A DNA stretch of 64,000 nt, taken from Opitutaceae bacterium EW11. GTDB lineage: Bacteria; Verrucomicrobiota; Verrucomicrobiia; Opitutales; Opitutaceae. Below, piece by piece: positions 9,148-17,411 of this stretch; the stretch's first letter is position 1; each line of letters begins with the position of its first letter. The stretch spans positions 1-64,000 of the forward strand of contig QAYY01000002.1 of assembly GCA_003054665.1 (NCBI GenBank), written 5' to 3'. Made by a program: the position numbers and the translations under genes. The notes beneath the pieces are model-generated. The model had not been told where the DNA came from. It saw only the letters and a program-made list of their open reading frames with translations, and made no database searches.

Positions 9148-9564
9148 ATGAACGCCGACGCCGCACGCCAGCATGTTCGCACCTGCCGCGAACGCATGGA
9201 CGCTCTCTATCAAAAGCCCGTTTTCGACGAATGGGTGGTGGTTTCGTTCGCCTCGACCGAGGCGAAAGTCGTTTTCTACGACGGTCCCCGCGGCGAGACG
9301 TTCGAGAAGAACCTGCATTCGGATTCGGCGCCGCTGATGCGCGAGATGCAGGACCGGAACTACAGCATCGGGGACTTCGAGTTTGTGCAGGAGGCCCGCG
9401 GCTCCCGGTTCGACGCCTGCGTCCGGGCGGGCGAAACGACGTATTTATTCTGCAACAACACCTACGGATCCATGGCCGAGCTGCGGAGAGATCCGCGCTG
9501 GCTCAAAGCGCAGGTGCCGTTCGTGGATCTGACGGAAAAGTTCCGCGCCGATCCGCTGGTTTGA
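9148..9564 (+). CDS. Hypothetical protein
   Basis: A 138-residue soluble protein without signal peptide or membrane segment. I do not recognise the family. It has an alternating hydrophobic/charged pattern (EWVVVSFASTEAKVVFYDGP), which suggests a mixed alpha/beta fold, and an aromatic end (TTYLFCNNTYGSMAEL). The start is the ATG at 9148; the frame is open upstream to 9094 but without a convincing signal. It is convergent with the antiporter gene, the two stops lying about 46 bases apart. Confidence 0.7.
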   Translation: MNADAARQHVRTCRERMDALYQKPVFDEWVVVSFASTEAKVVFYDGPRGETFEKNLHSDSAPLMREMQDRNYSIGDFEFVQEARGSRFDACVRAGETTYLFCNNTYGSMAELRRDPRWLKAQVPFVDLTEKFRADPLV

Positions 9565-9610
9565 ACGCGTTCGGGCCTGGCGCCCAGTCGGAGGTGCGCC
9601 TGGACGGCCT

Positions 9611-10621
9611 CTAGACCATCCCTGCGTAGACGAAGTAACAATACGAGGCGACGAGGGCCCAGCCCATGAACCTGGGCAGGCGACCGAAGGTGGACAGGAA
9701 GAGGATGTGCACGACGGTCGCGCCACCGAGGAGGATCACGCTCGTCGAAAAGACATCGGGCATCCGGAGCGGGTGAACGATCGCGTACAACCCGACGCAG
9801 AGGGGAATGCAGATGTGTCCGTCGCCCACCTGCGACGCGTACACCACGTCGCCCCGGCTCTTCGCCGCGTAATAGATCGCGAGCACGCCGTTGGGCAGCA
9901 CCATGAGCCAGCCGCTCAGCCAGCCGAGATGCTGCGCGCTGAAAAAGCCGGTCTTCTGCGAACTCATCCAATGCACCAGCCAATCCAGGCTGACGTAGAG
10001 GACGTAGGCCCCCGCGATCAGGATCAGCAGATCCAGGTAGAACAGGACGGAAAAGGAGCGCCGCTGCTGGACGTTCTGCTTGAGGACGTCGAACACCTGG
10101 AAGCACTGCCAAAAGAGGAAGAGCCCTACCAACACGAGCCCGTCGGATGCGTCGAGCACGCCGTCCTGGCCGAGAGCCCAGACGGCTCCGGTGAAGAATC
10201 CCACCGCGGCCAGCGTGAGCAGCAGCGAGAGCCGGCTCAGCTGGCTCTGCGTTTCCGCCTTCGAGGCGGATTTGCCGCGCGCCTTTTTCTTTCCGTTGGC
10301 GCTGCGGATAATCTCAAGCGAGCCGAACAGGGCGGGGATCCCGAGGAGCAGCGTCAGATTCGTGACGTTGTTCACCAGGCAGTTGGTCATGACTTCGCGA
10401 CCGTCGCCGTTGTCGCGGAGAATCAAATACACAAAGATCAGGTTTCCGAGCCCGGAGCAGTAGGGCGTGACCAGCGTTCCAAGGGCGGTGCCTTCCAGGC
10501 CGTGGTCGCCCATCGCCTCGAGCCGCCAGATCATGAAGAACGAAGCCGCGAGAAAAAGAACCGTGTAGGTGGCCGGGTGCGCCAGCCCTGCGGCATCGAC
10601 CAGGTCGGCGACGATGCTCAC
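9611..10621 (-). CDS. Sodium/calcium exchanger family membrane protein
   Basis: This 336-residue integral membrane protein has about ten hydrophobic segments and two inverted copies resembling the alpha repeats of the CaCA (Na+/Ca2+ exchanger) superfamily. The first is around GLEGTALGTLVTPYCSGLGN and NCLVNNVTNLTLLLGIPALF; the second is around LPNGVLAIYYAAKSRGDVVY. The halves are joined by a basic cytoplasmic loop (GKKKARGKSASKAE). It probably exchanges a cation such as Ca2+ for Na+ or H+. The start is the GTG at 10621, whose GTGA overlaps the stop of the upstream ABC ATPase gene, so the two are translationally coupled. Confidence 0.8.
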   Translation of the reverse strand: MSIVADLVDAAGLAHPATYTVLFLAASFFMIWRLEAMGDHGLEGTALGTLVTPYCSGLGNLIFVYLILRDNGDGREVMTNCLVNNVTNLTLLLGIPALFGSLEIIRSANGKKKARGKSASKAETQSQLSRLSLLLTLAAVGFFTGAVWALGQDGVLDASDGLVLVGLFLFWQCFQVFDVLKQNVQQRRSFSVLFYLDLLILIAGAYVLYVSLDWLVHWMSSQKTGFFSAQHLGWLSGWLMVLPNGVLAIYYAAKSRGDVVYASQVGDGHICIPLCVGLYAIVHPLRMPDVFSTSVILLGGATVVHILFLSTFGRLPRFMGWALVASYCYFVYAGMV

Positions 10622-11421
10622 AGCGGCTCCGTCCCTCGGCCGCGCGCCACGGTCAGCGCGAGGCGTCCACCTCTCCGGCTCAGGGTCACCGGCTGGCCGA
10701 AGGCCGTTGTCAACTGGCGGCTGGTCAGGACATTGTCGCGGGGACCTGCGGCAAGCACGCGGCCCGCCCGCATGACTAGCGCATGCGTGAACGCCGGGAC
10801 GATTTCCTCGACATGGTGCGTCACCAGGATGAGCGCCGGGCTGCGGCGATGCCGGGCCAGGCGGTCCAGAAAAGCGAGGAAGTGCTCCCGCGCGACCGGA
10901 TCCAGGCCGGAGCACGGTTCGTCGAGAATGAGCACTTGGGGCGAGGCCATCAGCGCCCGTGCGATCAGCACGCGCTGGCGTTCGCCTTGGGAAAGGTAGA
11001 GCCACTCACGATCGCCGAGTTCTCCGAGCCCGACGTGCCGGAGCCAGCGGCGTCCGTCCTTCTCGTCCGCCGAGGTGGTCTTCGCCCAAAGGTCCAGCTG
11101 CGCGTACCGGCCGCTGATCACCGTCTCGAGCGTTTTTTCGGCCGGCGGAATCGACTGCTGCAGCGCGCTCGTGACGATCCCGACCTGCCGCCGCAGGTCG
11201 CGCCAGTCCGTTTCGCCGTAGCGGTGACCGAGCAACGAAAGTGTGCCGCTGCTCGCGGAGAGATAGCCGGTGAGGGTGCGAAGAAGCGACGTCTTGCCGC
11301 AGCCGTTGGGACCGACGATGGCCCAGTTTTGGCCGCGATCGACCCGCCACGAGACGTCGGCCAGCAACGTGGCGCGGCCTCGGGCGAGGTGCAGGTGCTC
11401 GACTTCCAGGACAGGCTTCAT
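10618..11421 (-). CDS. ABC transporter ATP-binding protein (ModF/COG1119-like)
   Basis: The 267-residue single ATPase domain has Walker A GPNGCGKTS, the Q-loop in LRRQVGIVTSALQQ, the signature LSQGERQRV, Walker B VLILDEPCSGLD and the switch histidine in LVTHHVEEI. The sequence and the 'TH..EEI.P.FTHAL' ending resemble the ModF/YlmA-like group of stand-alone ABC ATPases. There is no ABC permease next to it. Instead its stop codon overlaps the GTG start of a cation-exchanger gene, an unusual pairing. Start ATG at 11421; it is divergent from the secreted protein gene at 11553. Confidence 0.9.
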   Translation of the reverse strand: MKPVLEVEHLHLARGRATLLADVSWRVDRGQNWAIVGPNGCGKTSLLRTLTGYLSASSGTLSLLGHRYGETDWRDLRRQVGIVTSALQQSIPPAEKTLETVISGRYAQLDLWAKTTSADEKDGRRWLRHVGLGELGDREWLYLSQGERQRVLIARALMASPQVLILDEPCSGLDPVAREHFLAFLDRLARHRRSPALILVTHHVEEIVPAFTHALVMRAGRVLAAGPRDNVLTSRQLTTAFGQPVTLSRRGGRLALTVARGRGTEPL

Positions 11422-11552
11422 CGGTGAGCGCGGTTTGTCAGACGAGCGTATCCGACGAGACGGACGGCCTTGTTCCGGGCGGAGGGAAACTTTTCTGGGC
11501 AACCTTTGCGCATGTCGCGACACGAAGCAGGCAAGCATCCAACGGGGACTTT

Positions 11553-12227
11553 ATGAAAACGAAAGCCAAACTCGCGTGCCTTTTCGCCAGCCTGAGCCTC
11601 GGATCCTGGCTTGCCGGCCAGACAACTTCGGATCCCACGTTGCCGACCGTGCCTCGCGGCGATGGGACAGGGGCGGCCGCTCCCTCGCTGAACCCTGCAG
11701 TCGGTCCCGCCACCGGCTCGGCCAACGCCCGAGCGGCGGGCGAGAACGCTCCGCTCAAGCCCGACCTCCGTAACTCCCGGCCCACTACAGACCGCTCGAT
11801 CGAGGCCGCCCGGTCGCGGGTGGGGACGATCGACGAGAATCCCGCGGATCGGCCGACGGCCCAGGTCGACACCGGCGCGGCGGTCATGAACACGACTGCG
11901 TTTTCCCACGAGCTCCGGATTCTGCGGTACAACTCGCGCGGCGAGTTGCTCAGCAAGCTCGAGGCGCGCGTGAACGACAACGAACGCGATCTGGACGAAC
12001 TCCGGCAGACCGCACCCCGGCTCACGGGCGACGCCCGAACGACGTTCCGACAGGCTATGCAGGACCTAAAGGTGAAGCGTGAAGCGCTCCTCAAGGCCCT
12101 CAAGTCCGCGAGAAAGGCCACTGCCGAGACGTGGGAAGCGAATCGGACGGCCCTCGCAAACGACTACGAGGCCTATTCGATCGCCCTCACTCGCCTGGAG
12201 ATGCTGGCGCCGACGATTCCGCGCTAG
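11553..12227 (+). CDS. Secreted coiled-coil protein, paralogue 1
   Basis: The 224-residue protein has a signal peptide (MKTKAKLACLFASLSLGSWL followed by AGQ), a Pro/Ala/Gly-rich disordered region to about residue 125, and a C-terminal helical region of about 95 residues rich in Lys, Arg and Glu (ELLSKLEARVNDNERDLDEL). The helical part resembles that of the protein encoded at 13881-14669: both share YNSR near its start, a central R.DF/R.TFR.A segment, then KS/REAR.A....WE..R..LA..Y.AY. I do not recognise a named family. A GGGGA-type ribosome-binding site precedes the ATG at 11553. Location is probably periplasmic. Confidence 0.75.
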   Translation: MKTKAKLACLFASLSLGSWLAGQTTSDPTLPTVPRGDGTGAAAPSLNPAVGPATGSANARAAGENAPLKPDLRNSRPTTDRSIEAARSRVGTIDENPADRPTAQVDTGAAVMNTTAFSHELRILRYNSRGELLSKLEARVNDNERDLDELRQTAPRLTGDARTTFRQAMQDLKVKREALLKALKSARKATAETWEANRTALANDYEAYSIALTRLEMLAPTIPR

Positions 12228-12454
12228 CCCGGAGGAGTCGCAGCGTGGAGAGCGGTTTTGGCCGGCCGCGCCGACCCCAGGCGATCGGCGAAGCGGGCGC
12301 GCTGGAGTGGCGCATAGCCCAAGATCGCGGCTCGTGGCCAAGTCAGGGACGGAATTCGCCCAAGTGCCCGATTGTTTGACAGTTTCCTCACGTTGTTGCG
12401 CTGGCGGTTGAGAGTGGCGCGCCCCAAAGTGGCGGCTGCTTCTCCACTGCCTTG

Positions 12455-13639
12455 ATGCGCTGGCTCACACTCTGTTGCGGTCTTCTGGCCCTTGCCGTTT
12501 CGGCGAAGGCGGTGCGTCCGTTTACGGTGCTGGTTTACGACGTGGAGAATCTCGCCGGCGTGGACGGGAAAACGACCTCGGCCGACTACCGCCCGGCGCA
12601 GTATTCGCGAGCGCACCTGATGACGAAGATGAACAACATCGCCCGGGTGGCGCAGTTGTTCGAAGAGGGGAAGGGGCCGGACATCATTCTCTTCCAGGAG
12701 CTGGAGCGCGACTTCACCAATAACCAGTACGTGTTCGACCACGACGGGATGCTGAAGCGGTACGCAAATCTCCGCATCGAGGAGATGCTGGGCATGAGTT
12801 TCACGTCCGAGATCGCCCGCATGCCGATCGAGGCGCTGCTGTTGAAGACGTTCAGCGACCGCGGCATGAAAGGCTACCGCGTGGCGGCGCCCGACGATGC
12901 GATCCTGCCCGACGCCCGCCGGTACGTCACCCATCTCAACGTCATTTTCACCCGGTTTCCGATCGGCGCCCTGCGCACGTATCCAATTCCCGGAGCGCCC
13001 GCGATGATGGAAGTCCAGGTGGAGGTCGAGGGTTACCCGCTGTACCTGTTCAACATCGACTGGTCGCCCGAGGCGGGGGACAAGGCGGCGGAGTCACTCC
13101 GCATCCAGGCCGCCGAGATCCTGCGGACGCGGCTGGACGAGATCTTCGGCGTCAACCCGAACGCGGACGTGATCATCGCGGGCAATTTCAACTGTTTCTA
13201 CGACCAGAAACTCCGGTTCCAGTGGGACCGCACCGCGCTTCAGGACGTGCTGAAGGTGAAAGGGGACGAATTGCTCCTGCGGAACTCCGGCACGGATCTC
13301 TACAACTTCTGGTACGAGCTGCCCCCCGGCGAACGCGGGAGCGAAATCAACGGCGACACGTGGTCGACCTGCATGCAGATGGTCGTGTCGCGCGGTCTCT
13401 ACGATTTCCGCGGTATTCAGTACGTGGATAATTCCTTCAGCGTCGCCGCCTTCGAGGGCATCAACGCCACGCCGGAGGGCAAACCCTTCGCCTGGAGCTT
13501 CCGCGGGATGGGCGAGGGCTTCTCGAACCACTTCCCCCTCGCCGCGCGCTTCACCACCGTCCGCAACAATCGACCGGACGTGTTCCTGAAGTTGCCGACC
13601 GGCCCGAGCGCCCCGCTCGTGGTTGCACCCCCGAGGTGA
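12455..13639 (+). CDS. Secreted endonuclease/exonuclease/phosphatase-fold protein with altered active site
   Basis: The 394-residue protein has a signal peptide (to about SAKA, residue 19) and an EEP-like fold: VYDVENLAG at 28-36, IILFQELE with Glu82 as the likely metal ligand, LNVIFTRFPI, LYLFNIDW, IIAGNFNCFYD (243-250) and GFSNHFPLAARF (357-359 = SNH). In active EEP enzymes the last three motifs are normally N.H, GDFN and SDH; here Asp244, Asp358 and the NxH histidine are replaced by Asn, Asn and Asp. It may be a diverged nuclease or phosphatase or a non-catalytic binder. Start ATG 12455. It lies between the two secreted coiled-coil paralogues on the same strand. Confidence 0.82.
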   Translation: MRWLTLCCGLLALAVSAKAVRPFTVLVYDVENLAGVDGKTTSADYRPAQYSRAHLMTKMNNIARVAQLFEEGKGPDIILFQELERDFTNNQYVFDHDGMLKRYANLRIEEMLGMSFTSEIARMPIEALLLKTFSDRGMKGYRVAAPDDAILPDARRYVTHLNVIFTRFPIGALRTYPIPGAPAMMEVQVEVEGYPLYLFNIDWSPEAGDKAAESLRIQAAEILRTRLDEIFGVNPNADVIIAGNFNCFYDQKLRFQWDRTALQDVLKVKGDELLLRNSGTDLYNFWYELPPGERGSEINGDTWSTCMQMVVSRGLYDFRGIQYVDNSFSVAAFEGINATPEGKPFAWSFRGMGEGFSNHFPLAARFTTVRNNRPDVFLKLPTGPSAPLVVAPPR

Positions 13640-13880
13640 CACTTTCGCTGCGGCCCCGGAGCGTCGCGCGACCGACGCACCGTCGTTCCATTGCTCATGC
13701 ACATTGCCACGGCGGCCCCGCGGCCCTTCGTGCTTTTTGCAGGTCGGTGCTGCCATGCGGGGGGATCGGCGGATCCGCATGCGGCTAATAAACAGCGACT
13801 TAGACATTTGTGAGAGCGCTGGCACGCGCTGCGCACTCCTCCAGGACTCCAGCGAGAAAAACCCAAACGCAGTACAACGC

Positions 13881-14669
13881 ATGAAAACCATCTCTCGCTA
13901 CGTTTCCCTCATCTCCGTCACCAGCCTGCTCGCCGGCGGTTCGGTGATTGCGCAGACCTCGGGCAGCTCCACAGGGACGACGCCCACCACTCGGCCGTAC
14001 AATTCCACCGACAGCGGACGCCGCGTGGGCACCTCCGGCGGCACGAACAACAATCCCAGCGGGACCGGCGCCAATACCTACAGCAGCCCCGGAGCCGCAA
14101 CGCGCGATTCCGGAGTGACGACCGGATCCGCCATGGACTCGCGCACCACCTCGGGCGCGATGCCCAGCTCCACGTTGCCGGCCATTTCCGACACGATTGG
14201 CAGCTCCATTCAGGCGGCCGACTACAACTCACGGAACCAGCTGACGACGCAGATCGAGCAGCAGTTGGACGTTCAGAAGGAAACGCTGCGCTCGATTCGG
14301 CGGAATTCCCGGAATCTCGAGGGTCAGCCTCGCACCGATTTCAAATCGGCGTGGAGCGACGTGGAAGACCGCGAGCGGGATCTGAAGCGCAGCCTTCGTG
14401 AAGCGCGGAATGCCAGCCAGTCACAGTGGGAATCCGTCCGGTCTGAGTTGGCCTCCAAATATCAAGCCTACCTCTCCGCCGTCTCCCGCGCCCAGATGGA
14501 CGCAGGCTCCGGCCTCGGTTCGCCACAAGGTTCGATGCCCCGCAACAACGGTTCATCCAGTTCCAGTGCAAGCGGGATGGACAACTCCAGCGGCATGAAC
14601 GGGACGACCAGCGGCAGCGGTACCCGCAGTCCCAACGATTCCACGATCCCGCCGACGACCTCCCCGTAA
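13881..14669 (+). CDS. Secreted coiled-coil protein, paralogue 2
   Basis: The 262-residue protein has a signal peptide (MKTISRYVSLISVTSLLAGG, cleavage near VIAQ), a Ser/Thr/Gly/Asn-rich low-complexity region, a helical core of about 95 residues (NQLTTQIEQQLDVQKETLRS and onward) related to the protein at 11553-12227, and a second Ser/Gly-rich tail. Such Ser/Thr tails suggest a surface or periplasmic protein with flexible ends. Function unknown. Start ATG 13881; the frame is open upstream but without a signal peptide-like start. A hairpin follows the gene at 14786. Confidence 0.75.
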   Translation: MKTISRYVSLISVTSLLAGGSVIAQTSGSSTGTTPTTRPYNSTDSGRRVGTSGGTNNNPSGTGANTYSSPGAATRDSGVTTGSAMDSRTTSGAMPSSTLPAISDTIGSSIQAADYNSRNQLTTQIEQQLDVQKETLRSIRRNSRNLEGQPRTDFKSAWSDVEDRERDLKRSLREARNASQSQWESVRSELASKYQAYLSAVSRAQMDAGSGLGSPQGSMPRNNGSSSSSASGMDNSSGMNGTTSGSGTRSPNDSTIPPTTSP

Positions 14670-14785
14670 GGCCTCGCTTCGGCCGGTTCTCGTCCCCCTA
14701 GACGCTGGGAAACGATCCCGAACGCACGCACTCAGAACGACGGCACCCCCGCCTTTTTCACCGGCGGCTGCCGGCCAACCTATGA

Positions 14786-14825
14786 GGGCCGCGTCCTTCC
14801 CGCGAAGGCGCGGCCCATCTATTTC
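14786..14825 (+). terminator. Probable terminator hairpin after paralogue 2
   Basis: GGGCCGCG pairs with CGCGGCCC around an internally structured loop (CCTTC/GAAGG can extend the stem), followed by ATCTATTTCC. The tail is only moderately T-rich, so the call is probable rather than firm. Confidence 0.5.
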
Positions 14826-14863
14826 CTGGCCAGGCAACCCCGGAATGGTTTTCACAACTGCCA

Positions 14864-15124
14864 GTGACTGACGCAGCACCACAAACTCCCCTCGCTTCGA
14901 CGCTCCGCTGGATGGTCGCCTACGGCCGCTTCCCGCAGAGCCGCCTGCCCGCGAAAGCGGAGTTGCTGTTGCTCGTGAGCGCAATGGCCGCGGAGGAAGA
15001 GGCGGCTCCAGGCAACCGCAACATCATCCAGCGTCGCGACGCAGCGAAGGATTCGGCCATGCGGGCTCACTCGATGCGGCGCTCGTTGGTGCACTACCGC
15101 TGCGATAACAGCGCCAAGGTCTAG
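14864..15124 (+). CDS. Small hypothetical protein (uncertain)
   Basis: An 86-codon frame beginning with GTG at 14864. The product is soluble and helical looking (LRWMVAYGRFPQSRLPAKAE), with no domain I recognise. It fills an otherwise empty interval and is not overlapped by a better candidate, but no convincing ribosome-binding site precedes it. It may be real or a chance frame in GC-rich DNA. Confidence 0.35.
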   Translation: MTDAAPQTPLASTLRWMVAYGRFPQSRLPAKAELLLLVSAMAAEEEAAPGNRNIIQRRDAAKDSAMRAHSMRRSLVHYRCDNSAKV

Positions 15125-15189
15125 GCCGGGGGCCCGTCGGGACCGATCTGCGGTGTAACTTTCCCGGGTATGCCGGGTTCTGAGAGGGT

Positions 15190-16134
15190 ATGAAACTTCC
15201 CCTCCTAGCTTTCTCGGCCGGCTTGCTGGCCCTGGTGCCCCTTTCCGCCCACGCGAAGATCGAGCGTGTGGTCGAAAAGACGTTTACGGTCTCCGCGGGA
15301 GGCCTCCTCGAGGTCCAAACCCAGGGCGGAAATGTTCGGGTCGACGTCGGGCCCGACAACGGCGTGAAGGTGGTGGCCCGGCAGCGGTTCAAGACCGACT
15401 CGGAAAAGGAAGCCGACGAGATCGCCAAGAATCTCGAGCTCACCATCGAGCAATCGGGCAACGACGTCACGGCGACGGCCAAATACAACGGCCCGAAGCT
15501 CCGTTCGTTTTGGGGAGGCGGCTGGCCGCCGGTGCAGGTGGATTTTACGGTGACCGTGCCCAGCAACTATCGCGGCCATCTGCGCACATCCGGGGGTAAC
15601 ATCGAAACGGGCGACCTCGGAGGCGAGTTGACCGCTTCGACTTCCGGCGGCGATGTCCGCGTCGGCAAGATCGACGGCGATGTCGACCTCCACACGTCGG
15701 GTGGAAATATCCGCGTCGAAGAGGCGCGGCGGACGCTGAAGGCGAACACCTCCGGGGGAGACATTCAGATCGAGCGCGTGGTCGGCAGCGCCAACATTTC
15801 CACGTCGGGCGGCAACATCCGGATCGAGGGCGCCTCGGGCTCGATCGACGCGCACACGTCCGGAGGCAACGTCACCGCGCGCTTCCTGGATACGTTCCCC
15901 GCAGACAGCCAGCTGCGCACTTCGGGCGGCGACGTGCGCGTCACGGTTTCGAAATCGGCGGCGTTTCACCTCGATGCCGCCACCTCCGGCGGAAGCGTTC
16001 GCGTCGACGGTCTCGTGATGACGATCGAGAGCGGTGCGAACGGCAAATCGAAGGTTTCCGGCAAGGTGAACGGCGGCGGTCCGGAACTGAAGCTGCGCAC
16101 CAGCGGCGGCAACATCGGCGTCCACGTCAAGTAA
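15190..16134 (+). CDS. Secreted DUF4097-type beta-helix protein
   Basis: The 314-residue protein has a signal peptide (to about SAHA, residue 19), an N-terminal stretch with V-x-V strands, and then a long DUF4097-like region in which TSGGN/TSGGD recurs about every 20-21 residues (for example LRTSGGNIETGD, ASTSGGDVRVGK, LHTSGGNIRVEE, ANTSGGDIQIER). This predicts a regular right-handed beta-helix or beta-solenoid in the periplasm. The function of the family is not established; many members neighbour anti-sigma or envelope-stress genes, which are absent here. A GAGAGGGT ribosome-binding site precedes the ATG. It is followed by a second DUF4097 gene. Confidence 0.85.
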   Translation: MKLPLLAFSAGLLALVPLSAHAKIERVVEKTFTVSAGGLLEVQTQGGNVRVDVGPDNGVKVVARQRFKTDSEKEADEIAKNLELTIEQSGNDVTATAKYNGPKLRSFWGGGWPPVQVDFTVTVPSNYRGHLRTSGGNIETGDLGGELTASTSGGDVRVGKIDGDVDLHTSGGNIRVEEARRTLKANTSGGDIQIERVVGSANISTSGGNIRIEGASGSIDAHTSGGNVTARFLDTFPADSQLRTSGGDVRVTVSKSAAFHLDAATSGGSVRVDGLVMTIESGANGKSKVSGKVNGGGPELKLRTSGGNIGVHVK

Positions 16135-16378
16135 GGGAAAGCGGCCTTCTCAGGTCGCTTGGGGTTCGTCAGCTCGCAGGGCCAGGCGAAACGCCGTTGG
16201 TCCTGCGTCTGCTTCCGATCCGGCGGAATGGTCCATCCCGGAGAATCTCCGTGGACCCGTTTGTATCCGCTGTTTTTTCCCCCTCTCGGGTTTGCCCGCA
16301 GCGTTGGCGTGTCGCGCGACTTCGCCGCGTCGGATACGCGGAGGTTGCGCGCACCTTCGCCTTGCCTTCCGCGGTCAA

Positions 16379-17356
16379 ATGTCCGGCGTTGAGACCGTGG
16401 TTCGGCACACTCTCAAGCTCGGTCTGTGGTTGATGGTCGCAGCGGGAGCTGCCGGCGCGACCTTTGAGCGGAAGGTGGAGCGAACCTGTTCCGCGGAGCC
16501 CGGCGCCCGCGTGGCCGTGGAGGTCTCCTACGGTTCCATCCGCGTGGTGGCTGTATCGGGTGCGGAAGTACGCGTCACGCTCACGCAGTCCGCCGATCTG
16601 GCGAACGACGCAGCGGCGGAACGAGAGTGGAAAAACGTGAATCTCGAAATCGAGCCGTCCGGCTCCGGCGCGGTGCGGATCCGGGCGAACGACCGGCGCT
16701 CCCTCCGCTGGAGCTGGGAGAAATGGCCACCGTCGACGGTTGCGCTCGAAGTGGCGGTGCCCCCGGGCGCCGAACTCGATTTGCTCACGCGCCAGGGAGA
16801 CGTGACGGTCGCCGATGGAATGAACGCGGTGAGGGTGCGCGACTTGTCGGGTGCGGTGTTTGTCGGCCAAGTCGCCGGTGCCGTGACCATTGAGGCGGGC
16901 CAGGGTGATGTCACCCTGACGGACTGTGGAGGCGAGCTTCGGGTGGTGGCCGACTCCGGTTCGGTGCTCGTGGGACGCGCTCGTTCGTCGGCCGAGCTGA
17001 CGCTCTCGGCCGGAAACCTTGAGGTGCAACGCGCGAACGGCCGACTCCGGGCCGACGTCGCGAGCGGCGAACTGAAAGTGGGGCTTGCGAATCCGCTTGG
17101 AGGGGAAGTCAGCCTCAAGGGCAACGGAGACGTGATCCTGGCGCTCGGACCGCGCACCCGGGCGACAATCGACGCCCGCACCGAGCCGCCGGGATTGATC
17201 CATGTGCGCGATCTCGTGTTGACGCCCCGCGCCGGACACACGGGCGAGCCCAGCCTGGAGGGCGACGTGAACGGCGGCGGCCCGCGCGTCGTCGCGCGGA
17301 GCAAAGGCGGCAACATCCGGCTGATCGGGCTTCCCGACGACCTGGCGGGCAAGTGA
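16379..17356 (+). CDS. Secreted DUF4097-like protein
   Basis: The 325-residue protein has an N-terminal hydrophobic signal (LKLGLWLMVAAGAAGATF) and a strand-rich body with repeated G.V.V and E.GQGDV.L elements, for example VTIEAGQGDVTLTDCGGELR and ADSGSVLVGRARSSAELTLS. Like its upstream neighbour it ends with a G-D-V-N-G-G-G-P and KGGNIRL motif, so the two are distant homologues, probably from duplication. The solenoid repeats are less regular. Start ATG 16379 is chosen to place the hydrophobic segment near the N-terminus. About 245 bases separate it from the first copy; nothing else is seen there. Confidence 0.78.
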   Translation: MSGVETVVRHTLKLGLWLMVAAGAAGATFERKVERTCSAEPGARVAVEVSYGSIRVVAVSGAEVRVTLTQSADLANDAAAEREWKNVNLEIEPSGSGAVRIRANDRRSLRWSWEKWPPSTVALEVAVPPGAELDLLTRQGDVTVADGMNAVRVRDLSGAVFVGQVAGAVTIEAGQGDVTLTDCGGELRVVADSGSVLVGRARSSAELTLSAGNLEVQRANGRLRADVASGELKVGLANPLGGEVSLKGNGDVILALGPRTRATIDARTEPPGLIHVRDLVLTPRAGHTGEPSLEGDVNGGGPRVVARSKGGNIRLIGLPDDLAGK

Positions 17357-17411
17357 CGGTGGTTCTCCTGCGATAACGGAGCCGCCGAAACGTGGGACCG
17401 GAATTTCGAAC

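Noticed and set aside
12376-12404. TTGACA at 12376 as a sigma70 -35 box upstream of the EEP-fold gene
   Set aside because: No acceptable -10 element is found 16-18 bases downstream (the sequence is GC-rich).
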